NCBI RefSeq assembly: GCF_016892765.1
Contig: NZ_JAFEMD010000014.1
Coordinates: 62,001-126,000 of the forward strand
Length of the DNA: 64,000 nt
DNA from: Microvirga arvi
GTDB taxonomy: Bacteria; Pseudomonadota; Alphaproteobacteria; Rhizobiales; Beijerinckiaceae
Direction of reading: 5' to 3'
Position 1 is the stretch's first letter; every line of letters starts with the position of its first letter. The notes below the pieces were generated by a model, which saw only the letters and a list, made by a program, of their open reading frames with translations, was not told the DNA's origin and did no database searches. A program made the position numbers and the translations under genes. Shown piece by piece: positions 18,787-28,290 of this stretch.

Positions 18787-20520
18787 ATGACACGCCGATC
18801 AATCGGGGAACTGCGGAGCCAGCGCTGGTTCGCATCAGACGACATGCGCGGCTTTGCGCATCGCCAGCGCACGCAGCAGATGGGCATACGGCGGGAGGAG
18901 TTCCTCGGAAAGCCCGTCGTCGCCATCATCAACACCTGGAGCGATCTCAGTCCCTGCCATTCGCATTTGCGTGACCGTGCCGAGGCGGTGAAGCGCGGCG
19001 TTTGGCAGGCAGGCGGCTATCCGGTGGAGTTGCCTGCTCTGTCGGTCGGCGAGGTGATGGTGAAGCCTACCACCATGCTCTACCGAAACTTCCTCGCCAT
19101 GGAGGTCGAGGAACTCCTGCGCTCGCACCCCATTGACGGCGCCGTGCTCCTGGGCGGCTGCGACAAGTCCACGCCGGGCCTCCTGATGGGGGCGATCAGC
19201 ATGGATATTCCGGTGATCTACTGCCCGGCGGGACCCATGTCGAACGGGCAATGGCGCGGGCACAAGACCGGAGCTGGGACCCACACCAAGAAATACTGGG
19301 ACGAGCTTCGCGCTGGCAACATCACCCAGGACGATTGGGTCGATCTCGAAAGCCGAATGACCCGCTCCATCGGCACCTGCAACACCATGGGTACAGCCTC
19401 GACCATGACGTCCATCGTGGACGCCATGGGCCTCACGCTTCCCGGCGCGTCTTCGATTCCCGCCGCCGACAGCGGTCATCCGCGCATGGCTTCGGCCTGC
19501 GGCGAGCGCATCATCGAGATGATCTGGGAGGATTTCAAGCCATCCCGCTTCCTCGATGCAAAAAGCTTCCGCAACGGCCTTGTCGCCTATATGGCGCTCG
19601 GCGGGTCGACCAACGCCGCCGTTCATTTGGTCGCCATGGCGCGGCGAGCGGGAGTCGATCTCACCCTCGACGATATGTCCGACATGGCCGCCCGGGTGCC
19701 CGTCTGCGCCAATCTGTTCCCATCGGGCGAGTATCTGATGGAGGATTTCTATTTCGCCGGCGGGATTTTGGCGCAGCTCAAGAAGCTGGAGCGGCATCTC
19801 GACCGCGACGCCATGACCGTGAATGGCAGGACGTTAGGCGAAAATATTGCCGGAGCCGAGTGCTGGAGCGACGAGGTCATCCGGGGAGACGACAACCCGG
19901 TCGTACCGCTCTCGCGCGGCAAGACGCTGGCCGTGCTGCGTGGCAATCTCGCTCCAAATGGCGCAGTCATGAAGTCGTCGGCAGCCAACCCGAAATTCCT
20001 CAAGCATGTCGGACCTGCCCTTGTCTTCGACAGCCCCGCCGAAATGAACCGCACGATCGACGACCCCGACCTCGACATCACGGAGGATACGGTGATCGTG
20101 CTGCGCAATGCGGGCCCTGTCGGCGCGCCGGGCATGCCGGAGTGGGGCAATCTGCCGATTCCGAAGAAGCTCCTGAAGCAGGGCGTGCGCGATATGGTGC
20201 GCATCTGCGACGGGCGCATGAGCGGCACTCATTACGGCACCTGCATTCTGCATGTTGCGCCGGAGGCTGCAATCGGCGGACCTCTCGGTCTCCTCAAGAC
20301 GGGAGACCTCGTGGAACTCGACGTGGAAGCCGGGCGACTCGACATGCGGGTTGACAAGGAGGAACTGGAGCGCCGCCGCGCCGCATGGAAGCCGGGAGCC
20401 TTGCGCTACGAACGGTCCTTCGCGGCCCTCTACCAGCGCCACGTCTCCCAGGCTGACGAAGGCTGCGACTTCGATTTCCTGTCCACGCGCGGCCTTGTGG
20501 CCGAGCCATCGATTTTCTAA
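18787..20520 (+). CDS. 6-deoxy-6-sulfogluconate dehydratase (IlvD/Edd family)
   Basis: A 577-residue member of the IlvD/Edd dehydratase family, close in size to sugar-acid dehydratases. Fe-S ligand cysteines are visible in NTWSDLSPCHSHL, LLGGCDKSTPGLLMG and GTCNTMGTASTM, with the family DGRMSGTHYGT motif near residue 475. In the sulfo-Entner-Doudoroff pathway this enzyme dehydrates 6-deoxy-6-sulfogluconate to 2-keto-3,6-dideoxy-6-sulfogluconate. By itself the sequence would fit arabonate or gluconate dehydratase; the assignment rests on the sulfoquinovosidase, lactonase, aldolase and exporter genes in the same operon. Confidence 0.85.
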   Translation: MTRRSIGELRSQRWFASDDMRGFAHRQRTQQMGIRREEFLGKPVVAIINTWSDLSPCHSHLRDRAEAVKRGVWQAGGYPVELPALSVGEVMVKPTTMLYRNFLAMEVEELLRSHPIDGAVLLGGCDKSTPGLLMGAISMDIPVIYCPAGPMSNGQWRGHKTGAGTHTKKYWDELRAGNITQDDWVDLESRMTRSIGTCNTMGTASTMTSIVDAMGLTLPGASSIPAADSGHPRMASACGERIIEMIWEDFKPSRFLDAKSFRNGLVAYMALGGSTNAAVHLVAMARRAGVDLTLDDMSDMAARVPVCANLFPSGEYLMEDFYFAGGILAQLKKLERHLDRDAMTVNGRTLGENIAGAECWSDEVIRGDDNPVVPLSRGKTLAVLRGNLAPNGAVMKSSAANPKFLKHVGPALVFDSPAEMNRTIDDPDLDITEDTVIVLRNAGPVGAPGMPEWGNLPIPKKLLKQGVRDMVRICDGRMSGTHYGTCILHVAPEAAIGGPLGLLKTGDLVELDVEAGRLDMRVDKEELERRRAAWKPGALRYERSFAALYQRHVSQADEGCDFDFLSTRGLVAEPSIF

Positions 20521-20530
20521 AGGCTTTGCC

Positions 20531-21340
20531 ATGATCAGCATCGAGAACCGCTTCAAAGACTGGCTGAAGGGGCAGGGACCGCGCCCGCCGCTTGGCACCT
20601 GGCTTATGGCGGCTGCCCCTGCAACGGCCGAGGCCATGGGCTACAGCGGCTTCGACTTTCTCGTCGTCGATATGGAGCATGTGCCGATCGAGGTGTCGGA
20701 TCTGGCGCATATCCTGCGCGCCATCGGCTGCACGCCGGCCGATGCGGTCGTGCGGCTGGCCTGGAACGATCAGGTGCTCGTCAAGCGCGTCCTAGATGCG
20801 GGCGCCCAGACGATCATGCTGCCCTTCGTCCAGACAGCGGAGGAGGCGCGTCAGGCCGTCTCGTTCGCGAAGTATCCGCCGGACGGCGTGCGCGGCGTTG
20901 CCGCCGTGCATCGCGGCTCACGGTTTGGACGCGCCTTCGATTACCTCAAGCGCGCCAACGATAAGGTCGCGGTGATCGTACAGCTCGAGACGCCGGAGGC
21001 GATCGAGCGGCTGCCGGAGATTGCCGCTGTTCCGGGAATCGATGCCCTGTTCGTCGGGCCGGGCGACCTTGCCGCCGCCATGGGGCATATCGGCAACATT
21101 GCACATCCTGATGTCCAAGCCCTGATCGAGAAGGCAGCCAAGATGGCGCAGCAAGCCAGCAAGCCGGTCGGCATCGTCGGCCCCAATCCCGACATGGTGC
21201 AGCGCTTCATCGATTACGGCTATGGCTATGTGGCAGTGGCCTCCGACATTGCCATGATGACGAGCCGCGCCTCCGAGTGGCTCGGCACTCTCAGGGGTGA
21301 GGCCGCTCACTTTCCTGTCGCGCCCGTCGCGGCCTATTGA
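20531..21340 (+). CDS. 2-keto-3,6-dideoxy-6-sulfogluconate aldolase (HpcH/HpaI family)
   Basis: A 269-residue class II (metal) aldolase. Motifs are LVVDMEHVPIEV with the catalytic His, an Arg in VVRLAWND, IVQLETPEAIERL with the metal Glu, and ALFVGPGDLAAAMG with the metal Asp. In sulfo-ED it splits KDSG into pyruvate and 3-sulfolactaldehyde; pyruvate feeds central metabolism. The ATG at 20531 is 10 bp after the dehydratase stop. The family is promiscuous toward 2-keto acids, so specificity is inferred from context. Confidence 0.86.
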   Translation: MISIENRFKDWLKGQGPRPPLGTWLMAAAPATAEAMGYSGFDFLVVDMEHVPIEVSDLAHILRAIGCTPADAVVRLAWNDQVLVKRVLDAGAQTIMLPFVQTAEEARQAVSFAKYPPDGVRGVAAVHRGSRFGRAFDYLKRANDKVAVIVQLETPEAIERLPEIAAVPGIDALFVGPGDLAAAMGHIGNIAHPDVQALIEKAAKMAQQASKPVGIVGPNPDMVQRFIDYGYGYVAVASDIAMMTSRASEWLGTLRGEAAHFPVAPVAAY

Positions 21341-21358
21341 AGCCTTGAGGAGGTTATC

Positions 21359-22249
21359 CTGATCGTCACGCTCAGGAGCAGCGCTTTGAAGCTCGATCTG
21401 GCGCCATCCATCGGAGGCACTATCGCGGGCTTCTGGCATGATGACGCGGCGCTCATGCGAGAGACCCCAGAGCAGGCTTTGCGCGATGGACTAGTGCGGC
21501 AGACCAGCTGCTATCCGCTCATCCCCTACAGCAACCGCATCGCCCAGGGACGCTTCTCGTTCGAGGGCGTCGAGCATCGGCTGGCGTTGAACTTCGGCGA
21601 TCATCCACACTCCATCCATGGCAATGCGTGGCATAAACCCTGGCAGGTAGCGGAGGTCGAAGAACCACGCTGCCGTCTCGTTCTCATCCATCGTCCAGAA
21701 GGCGATGGCGCGTGGGGCTGGCCCTTTGCCTACCGCGCCGAGCAGATCTTCGAGCTTTCTCCGGATGGATTGAAGCTGACTTTGATGCTCGTGAACACGG
21801 ATCATCGCCCCATGCCGGCTGGTTTGGGGCTGCATCCGTTCTTTCCGAAACGTCCTGGCGTTCGTTTGCAGTTTGCGGCCGAGCGCGTCTATCCAAACTG
21901 CGAGAGCTCGCTTCCGATGGACAGCATGCCGGTTCCACCGGTTTGGAACTACCGGGCCATGCGCGAACTGGGCGAACCGCATCTCGACAACTGTTTTGCC
22001 AGCTGGAATGGGATAGCTCATATTGCCTACCCCCAGGAGAAGACCGCCTTGAACATCGAGGCCGATCCGCTCTTCGGCCATCTCGTGGTGTATGTCCCCA
22101 CAGGGCGTGATTTCTTTGCCGTCGAGCCTGTGAGCCACATGAACAACGCCATTAATCGACCCGACCCGGTTAGCCACGGCCTGATGGTTCTTGGGCCGGG
22201 CGAGCGTCTGACGGCGCGGGTGCGGTTCGGCGTGGAGATCTTGTCATGA
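21359..22249 (+). CDS. sulfoquinovose mutarotase (aldose 1-epimerase family), probable CTG start
   Basis: A 296-residue galactose-mutarotase-like protein. Features are LAPSIGGTIAGF at the N-terminus, YPLIPYSNRIAQGRFSFEG, DHPHSIHGNAWHKPW with the catalytic His region, GLGLHPFFPK and a late FFAVEPVSHMNNAIN with the Glu base. It would interconvert sulfoquinovose anomers after glycoside cleavage. The start is odd: AGGAGG at 21349-21354 points to a CTG at 21359 (giving MIVTLRSS, the expected family N-terminus). The nearest ordinary candidate, a TTG at 21386, is about 31 nt from that Shine-Dalgarno sequence and would remove the first strand. It overlaps the lactonase gene by ATGA. Confidence 0.84.
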   Translation: MIVTLRSSALKLDLAPSIGGTIAGFWHDDAALMRETPEQALRDGLVRQTSCYPLIPYSNRIAQGRFSFEGVEHRLALNFGDHPHSIHGNAWHKPWQVAEVEEPRCRLVLIHRPEGDGAWGWPFAYRAEQIFELSPDGLKLTLMLVNTDHRPMPAGLGLHPFFPKRPGVRLQFAAERVYPNCESSLPMDSMPVPPVWNYRAMRELGEPHLDNCFASWNGIAHIAYPQEKTALNIEADPLFGHLVVYVPTGRDFFAVEPVSHMNNAINRPDPVSHGLMVLGPGERLTARVRFGVEILS

Positions 22250-23127
22250 GTCTTAAAGTTGCGCTCGATGTTCGGACTGAACTTGGAGAGTGCCCTGTCT
22301 GGTCCATTGAGGAGCAGGCGCTTTACTTCGTCGATATCAAGGGCAGGGCACTCCACCGCTTTGTGCCCGCAACCGGCGCGCATCGCACCTTTCCCATGCC
22401 CGAGGAGATCGGATGCATCGGGCTCCGAAGAGGTGGTGGCTTCATCGCTGGCTTCCGATCGGGCCTCTGGCTGCTCGATATCGATGGCAACCGCACACAG
22501 AAGCTCGCCGACAACCCGGAGGACCAGCGCACGAGCCGGTTCAACGATGGGCGCGTCGATCCAGCAGGACGCTTCCTGGCCGGCACCATCGATGAGCCCA
22601 AGGAGGGCGGCAGAGCGCATCTCTACCGCTATGACTCTCGTGGGCTGGCAATGCTGGCCTCTGGTCTTCTGACCTCCAACGGCGTTGCCTTCTCACCCGA
22701 TGGCAGCGCCCTCTACCACTCGGACACGCCCACCTTCACGGTGTGGCGCTACACCTACGATCCAGCAACGGGGGAGGCCAAGGACAAGACTCGGTTTGCG
22801 CGTCTCCAGCCTACGGAAACCGACCAGGGTCGCCCCGACGGTGCAGCGGTGGATGCGGAGGGCTGCTATTGGACCGCCCTGTTCGAAGGCGGACGAATCC
22901 AGCGCTATTCTCCAGAGGGGCGCCTGCTGACCGAGTATCCCGTTCCGGCCCGGTGCCCCACCATGGTCTGCCTCGGCGGCCCTGATCTGAAAACGCTGTA
23001 TGTGACCTCTGCCCGCACCGGCCGTTCCGAGGATGAGCTGGCGGTCTTTCCGCATTCCGGCAGCCTGTTCGCCATGCCGGTTGATGTGCCGGGACTGCCC
23101 GAATACGAATTCGATATTTCCGTTTAA
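22246..23127 (+). CDS. 6-deoxy-6-sulfogluconolactonase (SMP-30/gluconolactonase family)
   Basis: A 293-residue six-bladed beta-propeller. Metal ligands are visible: Glu in RTELGECPVW, Asn in LLTSNGVAFSPDG and Asp in TDQGRPDGAAVDAEG, with FNDGRVDPAGRFLAGTI. In sulfo-ED it opens 6-deoxy-6-sulfogluconolactone. The ATG overlaps the mutarotase stop, and 12 bp separate it from the dehydrogenase that makes its substrate. Confidence 0.87.
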   Translation: MSLKVALDVRTELGECPVWSIEEQALYFVDIKGRALHRFVPATGAHRTFPMPEEIGCIGLRRGGGFIAGFRSGLWLLDIDGNRTQKLADNPEDQRTSRFNDGRVDPAGRFLAGTIDEPKEGGRAHLYRYDSRGLAMLASGLLTSNGVAFSPDGSALYHSDTPTFTVWRYTYDPATGEAKDKTRFARLQPTETDQGRPDGAAVDAEGCYWTALFEGGRIQRYSPEGRLLTEYPVPARCPTMVCLGGPDLKTLYVTSARTGRSEDELAVFPHSGSLFAMPVDVPGLPEYEFDISV

Positions 23128-23904
<777 letters not shown>

Positions 23905-23911
23905 GATTGCC

Positions 23912-25915
23912 ATGAGAATCCAGACCAATCCAGACGGCTTCGACCTCGTTCTCGACGGCAGGCTGATGCTGCGCCACCGCAGCGACACCCCATGCCTGTT
24001 CGTCGGTCAGGGCGACGCCAGGATGGATATGTATCGCGGCAACTTCGACATTGAGGACTACGTCATCGAGCGCACGCCGCTGGTGCACGCCGTCGTATCC
24101 GGTTCGGAAATTGCCTTCTCGGCGGCACCGGGTCAGCCGGCTCGGTTGACCCTTCAGGCCTCAGTCGATGGACGGGACGGCATCATCGCGTTCCAGACCG
24201 ACGATGCCTCGATCAATCGCGTGTGGCTCCGCGTCGAGGCGGAGGAGCGCGAGCATGTCTGGGGTGGCGGCGAACAGATGTCGTATTTCGACATGCGCGG
24301 CCGGCGGTTTCCCCTATGGACCTCCGAGCCTGGTGTGGGCCGCGACAAGACCACTGAAATCACCTTCAAGGCAGATATCACCGGCAGGTCGGGCGGTGAT
24401 TACTGGAACACCAATTATCCGCAGCCGACTTATCTCTCATCGCGGCACTATGCGCTGCATGTGGAGACGACCGCCTATTCGGCATTCGATTTCCGTCGCG
24501 AAGACTTTCACGAGATTGAGGTCTGGGCCGTGCCGGAACGGATCGAGCTGACCGCTCGCCCGACGTTCATTTCTCTCGTCGAGGCCATGGCCGAGCGCTT
24601 CGGTCGCCAGCCGCCATTGCCGGACTGGGTCTATGGCGGGGCGATCATCGGGCTCAAGGACGGGGCCAATTCCTTCGAGCGGCTCGAACACATCATCGCA
24701 GCCGGCACGAAGGTTTCCGGACTCTGGTGCGAGGATTGGGTAGGGCTTCGCCATACGTCCTTCGGCGCGCGTCTCTTCTGGGACTGGAAGGCGAATGAGG
24801 ATCGCTATCCGGCGCTGTGCCAGCGCATCGCCGAACTGGAAGATCGCGGCATCCGCTTCCTTGGCTATGTGAACCCCTACCTCGCCATCGACGGCTCCCT
24901 GTTCCCGGAGGCGGAAGCTGCGGGCTATTTTGCGACTGACGAGAACGGGCAAACGGCTTTTGTCGATTTCGGCGAGTTCGATTGCGGTGTTGTCGATTTC
25001 ACGAACCCGGAGGCGGCGGCTTGGTTCGCCGAGCGCGTTATTGGTCGGAACATGCTCGATTATGGGCTCTCCGGGTGGATGGCCGATTTCGGCGAGTATC
25101 TTCCCATCGATGTGAAGCTCGCCAACGGCGTTGATGCCAAAGTCATGCACAATGCCTGGCCGACGCTCTGGGCCGAGGTGAATGCCCGCGCCGTCGAGAG
25201 CAGGGGAAAGACAGGCGAGATCCTGTTCTTCATGCGCGCCGGGTTCACTGGTGTCCAGAGGCATTGCCCTCTGCTCTGGGCGGGTGATCAGTCGGTCGAC
25301 TTCACCCGCCACGATGGCCTTGTGACCGTTATCTCCGGCGCCCTCTCATCGGGGCTCATCGGCAATGCCTATCATCACTCGGACATCGGCGGCTACACGA
25401 GCCTCTTCGGAAATGTGCGCACGGCAGAGCTCATCATGCGCTGGGCCGAGATGGGAGCCTTTACCCCGGTCATGCGCACCCACGAGGGCAACCGTCCGCG
25501 CGACAACCTGCAGATCGATCAGAACCCGCAGGTGCTGGCCCATTTCGCGCGGATGACACAGGTCTATGTTCATCTCGTGCCCTACCTGAAATCCCTCGTG
25601 GCGGAGGCCTCTACGCGAGGGCTGCCGGTGCAGCGGCCGCTCTTCCTCCATTTCGAGGATGACGCCCGGACCTATGCCATCCAGGATGCCTATCTCTACG
25701 GGTCTGACCTGCTCGTCGCGCCAGTCTCACAAGCTGGAAAGACTGAATGGAGTACCTATCTGCCGGCAGGAGCGGAGTGGGTTCATGTCTGGACTGCCGA
25801 GACGTTCGCTGGCGGAAGAGACGTGACCGTACTTGCCCCCTTTGGTCAGCCACCGGTGTTCTATCGCGTTGGCTCGCCCTTCGCCGACCTGTTTGCGGGC
25901 CTCAGAAAACTCTAA
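23912..25915 (+). CDS. yihQ: sulfoquinovosidase (GH31, YihQ type)
   Basis: A 667-residue GH31 alpha-glycosidase without a signal peptide. The catalytic nucleophile is Asp392 in GWMADFGEYLP and the acid/base Asp459 in LLWAGDQSVD; E. coli YihQ has these at 405 and 472, a constant offset of 13. Sulfonate-recognition residues fall at matching positions: Lys249, Glu274, Arg287, Trp290 and Tyr495, the KERWY set described for Agrobacterium-type enzymes (E. coli has QQRWY). The C-terminal half closely resembles YihQ as I recall it, including HHSDIGGYTSLF and MRTHEGNRP. It releases sulfoquinovose from sulfoquinovosyl glycerol or sulfolipid. It is 7 bp after the dehydrogenase gene. Confidence 0.94.
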   Translation: MRIQTNPDGFDLVLDGRLMLRHRSDTPCLFVGQGDARMDMYRGNFDIEDYVIERTPLVHAVVSGSEIAFSAAPGQPARLTLQASVDGRDGIIAFQTDDASINRVWLRVEAEEREHVWGGGEQMSYFDMRGRRFPLWTSEPGVGRDKTTEITFKADITGRSGGDYWNTNYPQPTYLSSRHYALHVETTAYSAFDFRREDFHEIEVWAVPERIELTARPTFISLVEAMAERFGRQPPLPDWVYGGAIIGLKDGANSFERLEHIIAAGTKVSGLWCEDWVGLRHTSFGARLFWDWKANEDRYPALCQRIAELEDRGIRFLGYVNPYLAIDGSLFPEAEAAGYFATDENGQTAFVDFGEFDCGVVDFTNPEAAAWFAERVIGRNMLDYGLSGWMADFGEYLPIDVKLANGVDAKVMHNAWPTLWAEVNARAVESRGKTGEILFFMRAGFTGVQRHCPLLWAGDQSVDFTRHDGLVTVISGALSSGLIGNAYHHSDIGGYTSLFGNVRTAELIMRWAEMGAFTPVMRTHEGNRPRDNLQIDQNPQVLAHFARMTQVYVHLVPYLKSLVAEASTRGLPVQRPLFLHFEDDARTYAIQDAYLYGSDLLVAPVSQAGKTEWSTYLPAGAEWVHVWTAETFAGGRDVTVLAPFGQPPVFYRVGSPFADLFAGLRKL

Positions 25916-25918
25916 ACG

Positions 25919-26689
25919 ATGTCAGTTGCGGAACTCATCGGTTTTCTCTTGCTGGCGGGCACTGCGGCCTATGCGCAGACCCTGACGGGCTTCGCCTTCG
26001 GCCTCATCACCATGGGCGGCGTCGGGCTGATAGGGCTTTTGTCTCTGCCTGATGCCGCCGTGATCGTGAGCGTGCTGACGCTCGTGAATGCCACGCAGAT
26101 GCTGCTGAAAGGCTGGCGCGATGTGGCGTGGCGAGAATTCGGCTTCGTCATGGCCGCCAGCATTCCGATGCTTTTTGTCGGCTATTGGCTGCTGGAGTGG
26201 CTTGCTGGAACCCGGGCCGATCTTCTGCGCCTGATCCTCGGATTCGTGATCATCGTCTCGAGCTTGCAGTTGGCGCGAAAGCCTGAGCCTTTGGCGAAGC
26301 AGTCGGGAGAGGGATCGTTCCTCTTCTTCGGTGCAATCGCCGGTCTCATGGGAGGGATGTTTTCAACCGCAGGACCGCCGCTCGTCTATCATTTCTACCG
26401 CCAGCCCGTGCCCCTGGTGAAGATCCGGGAAACCCTCGTCACCGTCTTTGCGCTCAACGCTGTTTTCCGCATCGGTCTCGTGGTGCTATCCGGCGATCTG
26501 CCGTCAGGCCCGAACCTGACGGGCCTTCTTGCCATTCCAGCCGTGATGAGCGCGACCTATCTGGCACGCCGCTGGCCACCTCCAGTTTCATCAAGTACGA
26601 TGCGCCGCATCGTGTTCATCCTTCTGTTCCTCTCAGGCGTGTCGCTCGCAGCGCCTGCTGCCATTCATCTATTTGGAGCTATGCCATGA
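25919..26689 (+). CDS. TauE/SafE family sulfonate exporter (probably sulfolactate)
   Basis: A 256-residue membrane protein with about 8 helices and the duplicated TauE/SafE pattern: AYAQTLTGFAFGLITMGG in the first repeat and AGLMGGMFSTAGPPLVYHFYR in the second. Members export sulfite, sulfoacetate or sulfolactate. Sulfo-ED leaves 3-sulfolactate, so this is the likely efflux route; the cell would take only pyruvate from each sugar. The start codon is 3 bp after the sulfoquinovosidase stop, and its end overlaps the aldehyde dehydrogenase by ATGA. Confidence 0.88.
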   Translation: MSVAELIGFLLLAGTAAYAQTLTGFAFGLITMGGVGLIGLLSLPDAAVIVSVLTLVNATQMLLKGWRDVAWREFGFVMAASIPMLFVGYWLLEWLAGTRADLLRLILGFVIIVSSLQLARKPEPLAKQSGEGSFLFFGAIAGLMGGMFSTAGPPLVYHFYRQPVPLVKIRETLVTVFALNAVFRIGLVVLSGDLPSGPNLTGLLAIPAVMSATYLARRWPPPVSSSTMRRIVFILLFLSGVSLAAPAAIHLFGAMP

Positions 26690-28176
26690 CTGCCCATGCT
26701 AAACCTTTGGATCGTCGTGTTGTGGAGTTGCGGGATACCTCGCTTTTGGTGGATCGGGCCTATGTGGCGGGTGAGTGGGTGGAAGCGCCGGACGGGCGTA
26801 CCTTTCCTGTCACCGATCCCTTCGACGGGGCTGTGATCGTCACCGTGCCTGATCTTGGCCCCGAGGTCGCAAGGCAGGCCATCGACACGGCTCACTCGGT
26901 GCAAAAGGACTGGGCACGGCGCACCGCCAAGGAGCGCAGCGCCATCCTGCGCCGCTGGTACGACCTGATCATCGCCAACGCCGACGACTTGGCCCTGATC
27001 CTCACCACCGAGCAGGGCAAGCCGCTTTCCGAGGCCAAAGGCGAGGTGATCTCGAACGCAGCCTACATCGAGTGGTTTGCCGAGGAAGCCAAGCGCATCG
27101 ATGGCGACGTGATCCCCGGCGCCACCCCGAGCCAGCGCATCGTGGTGCTCAAGCAGCCCGTGGGCGTATGCGCCGCCATCACGCCGTGGAACTTTCCCAA
27201 TGGAATGATCACCCGCAAGGTCGGCCCGGCGCTCGCCGCCGGTTGCACCATGGTTCTCAAACCCGCAGCCCAGACCCCGCTGTCGGCGCTTGCCCTGGCC
27301 GTGCTTGCCGAGCGGGCGGGTGTGCCGAAGGGCGCCTTCTCGGTGATCACAACCAATGACGCCAAGCCCATCGGTGAGGAGTTCTGCCACAACCCGAAAG
27401 TGGCCAAGATTACGTTTACCGGCTCCACTAATGTGGGCCGCTGGCTGATGCGTGAGGCGGGAGGCAGCATTAAGCGCCTATCGCTGGAGCTTGGGGGCAA
27501 CGCGCCCTTCATCGTGTTCGACGACGCGGATCTCGATGCGGCAGTGGATGGGGCGCTCGCGTCCAAGTTCCGCAATGCCGGCCAGACCTGTGTGTGCGCC
27601 AACCGCATCTATGTGCAGGAGAGCGTGGCCGAGGCCTTTGCCGAGAAGCTGGCCGAGAAGGCAAGAGGGCTGAAGCTTGGGCGTGGCACGGAATCCGGCG
27701 TGGCCATGGGGCCACTGATCGACGCGCGGGCCGTGGCCAAGATGGAGGAGCATGTGGCAGACGCGCTGGATAAGGGCGGGCAGATTCTGGTGGGCGGCCG
27801 CCGCTCGGTTCTAGGCGGCACGTTCTTCGAGCCCACCGTGATGACGGGCATCAACCAGAGCATGAAGGTGACGAAGGAGGAGACGTTTGCGCCCTTGGCA
27901 CCGATCATCACCTTCAAGGACGAGGCGGAGGTGATCGGGATGGCCAACGCGACGGAGTTTGGTCTGGCTTCCTACTTCTATGCCCGTGACATGGCCCGCG
28001 TGTGGCGGGTGGCGGAGGCATTGGAGAGCGGCATGGTAGGGGTGAACACGCCAGCGCTTGCCAACGAGATGGCGCCCTTTGGCGGCGTGAAGCAGTCAGG
28101 TCTTGGACGCGAGGGTTCCAAATACGGCATCGAAGGCTTCCTCGAAATCAAATACATAGCGCTCGCAGGAATGTGA
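26686..28176 (+). CDS. 3-sulfolactaldehyde dehydrogenase (GabD-like aldehyde dehydrogenase)
   Basis: A 496-residue aldehyde dehydrogenase of the NAD(P)-dependent succinate-semialdehyde type. It has the catalytic Cys in NAGQTCVCANR (about residue 305), the general base Glu in LSLELGGNAPF (about 270), ITPWNFPNGM and the cofactor loop TFTGSTNVGRWLM. In sulfo-ED it oxidises 3-sulfolactaldehyde to 3-sulfolactate. A plain GabD function cannot be excluded by sequence, but the ATGA overlap with the exporter and position at the operon end favour the sulfo-ED role. The second Cys next to the nucleophile (TCVC) is a variation of the family motif. Confidence 0.87.
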   Translation: MTAHAKPLDRRVVELRDTSLLVDRAYVAGEWVEAPDGRTFPVTDPFDGAVIVTVPDLGPEVARQAIDTAHSVQKDWARRTAKERSAILRRWYDLIIANADDLALILTTEQGKPLSEAKGEVISNAAYIEWFAEEAKRIDGDVIPGATPSQRIVVLKQPVGVCAAITPWNFPNGMITRKVGPALAAGCTMVLKPAAQTPLSALALAVLAERAGVPKGAFSVITTNDAKPIGEEFCHNPKVAKITFTGSTNVGRWLMREAGGSIKRLSLELGGNAPFIVFDDADLDAAVDGALASKFRNAGQTCVCANRIYVQESVAEAFAEKLAEKARGLKLGRGTESGVAMGPLIDARAVAKMEEHVADALDKGGQILVGGRRSVLGGTFFEPTVMTGINQSMKVTKEETFAPLAPIITFKDEAEVIGMANATEFGLASYFYARDMARVWRVAEALESGMVGVNTPALANEMAPFGGVKQSGLGREGSKYGIEGFLEIKYIALAGM

Positions 28177-28290
28177 GGTCGCAAGAAAAGGCGGCAAACA
28201 AGGGCTTCAAGGCGCTGCTGCCTTCGTTGACTTGCGGCTTCTAGAGCTGATCAACAGGAGGGAGCACCCGACGGGCATATGGTGGCTGCT

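Noticed and set aside
18835-19797. A 320-codon minus-strand frame opposite the dehydratase gene
   Set aside because: It mirrors the IlvD/Edd gene and is His/Gly/Arg-rich with no domain.
26686-28176. Plain GABA/succinate-semialdehyde dehydrogenase role
   Set aside because: Family sequence allows it, but ATGA coupling to the sulfonate exporter and the sulfo-ED operon make 3-sulfolactaldehyde the better substrate.
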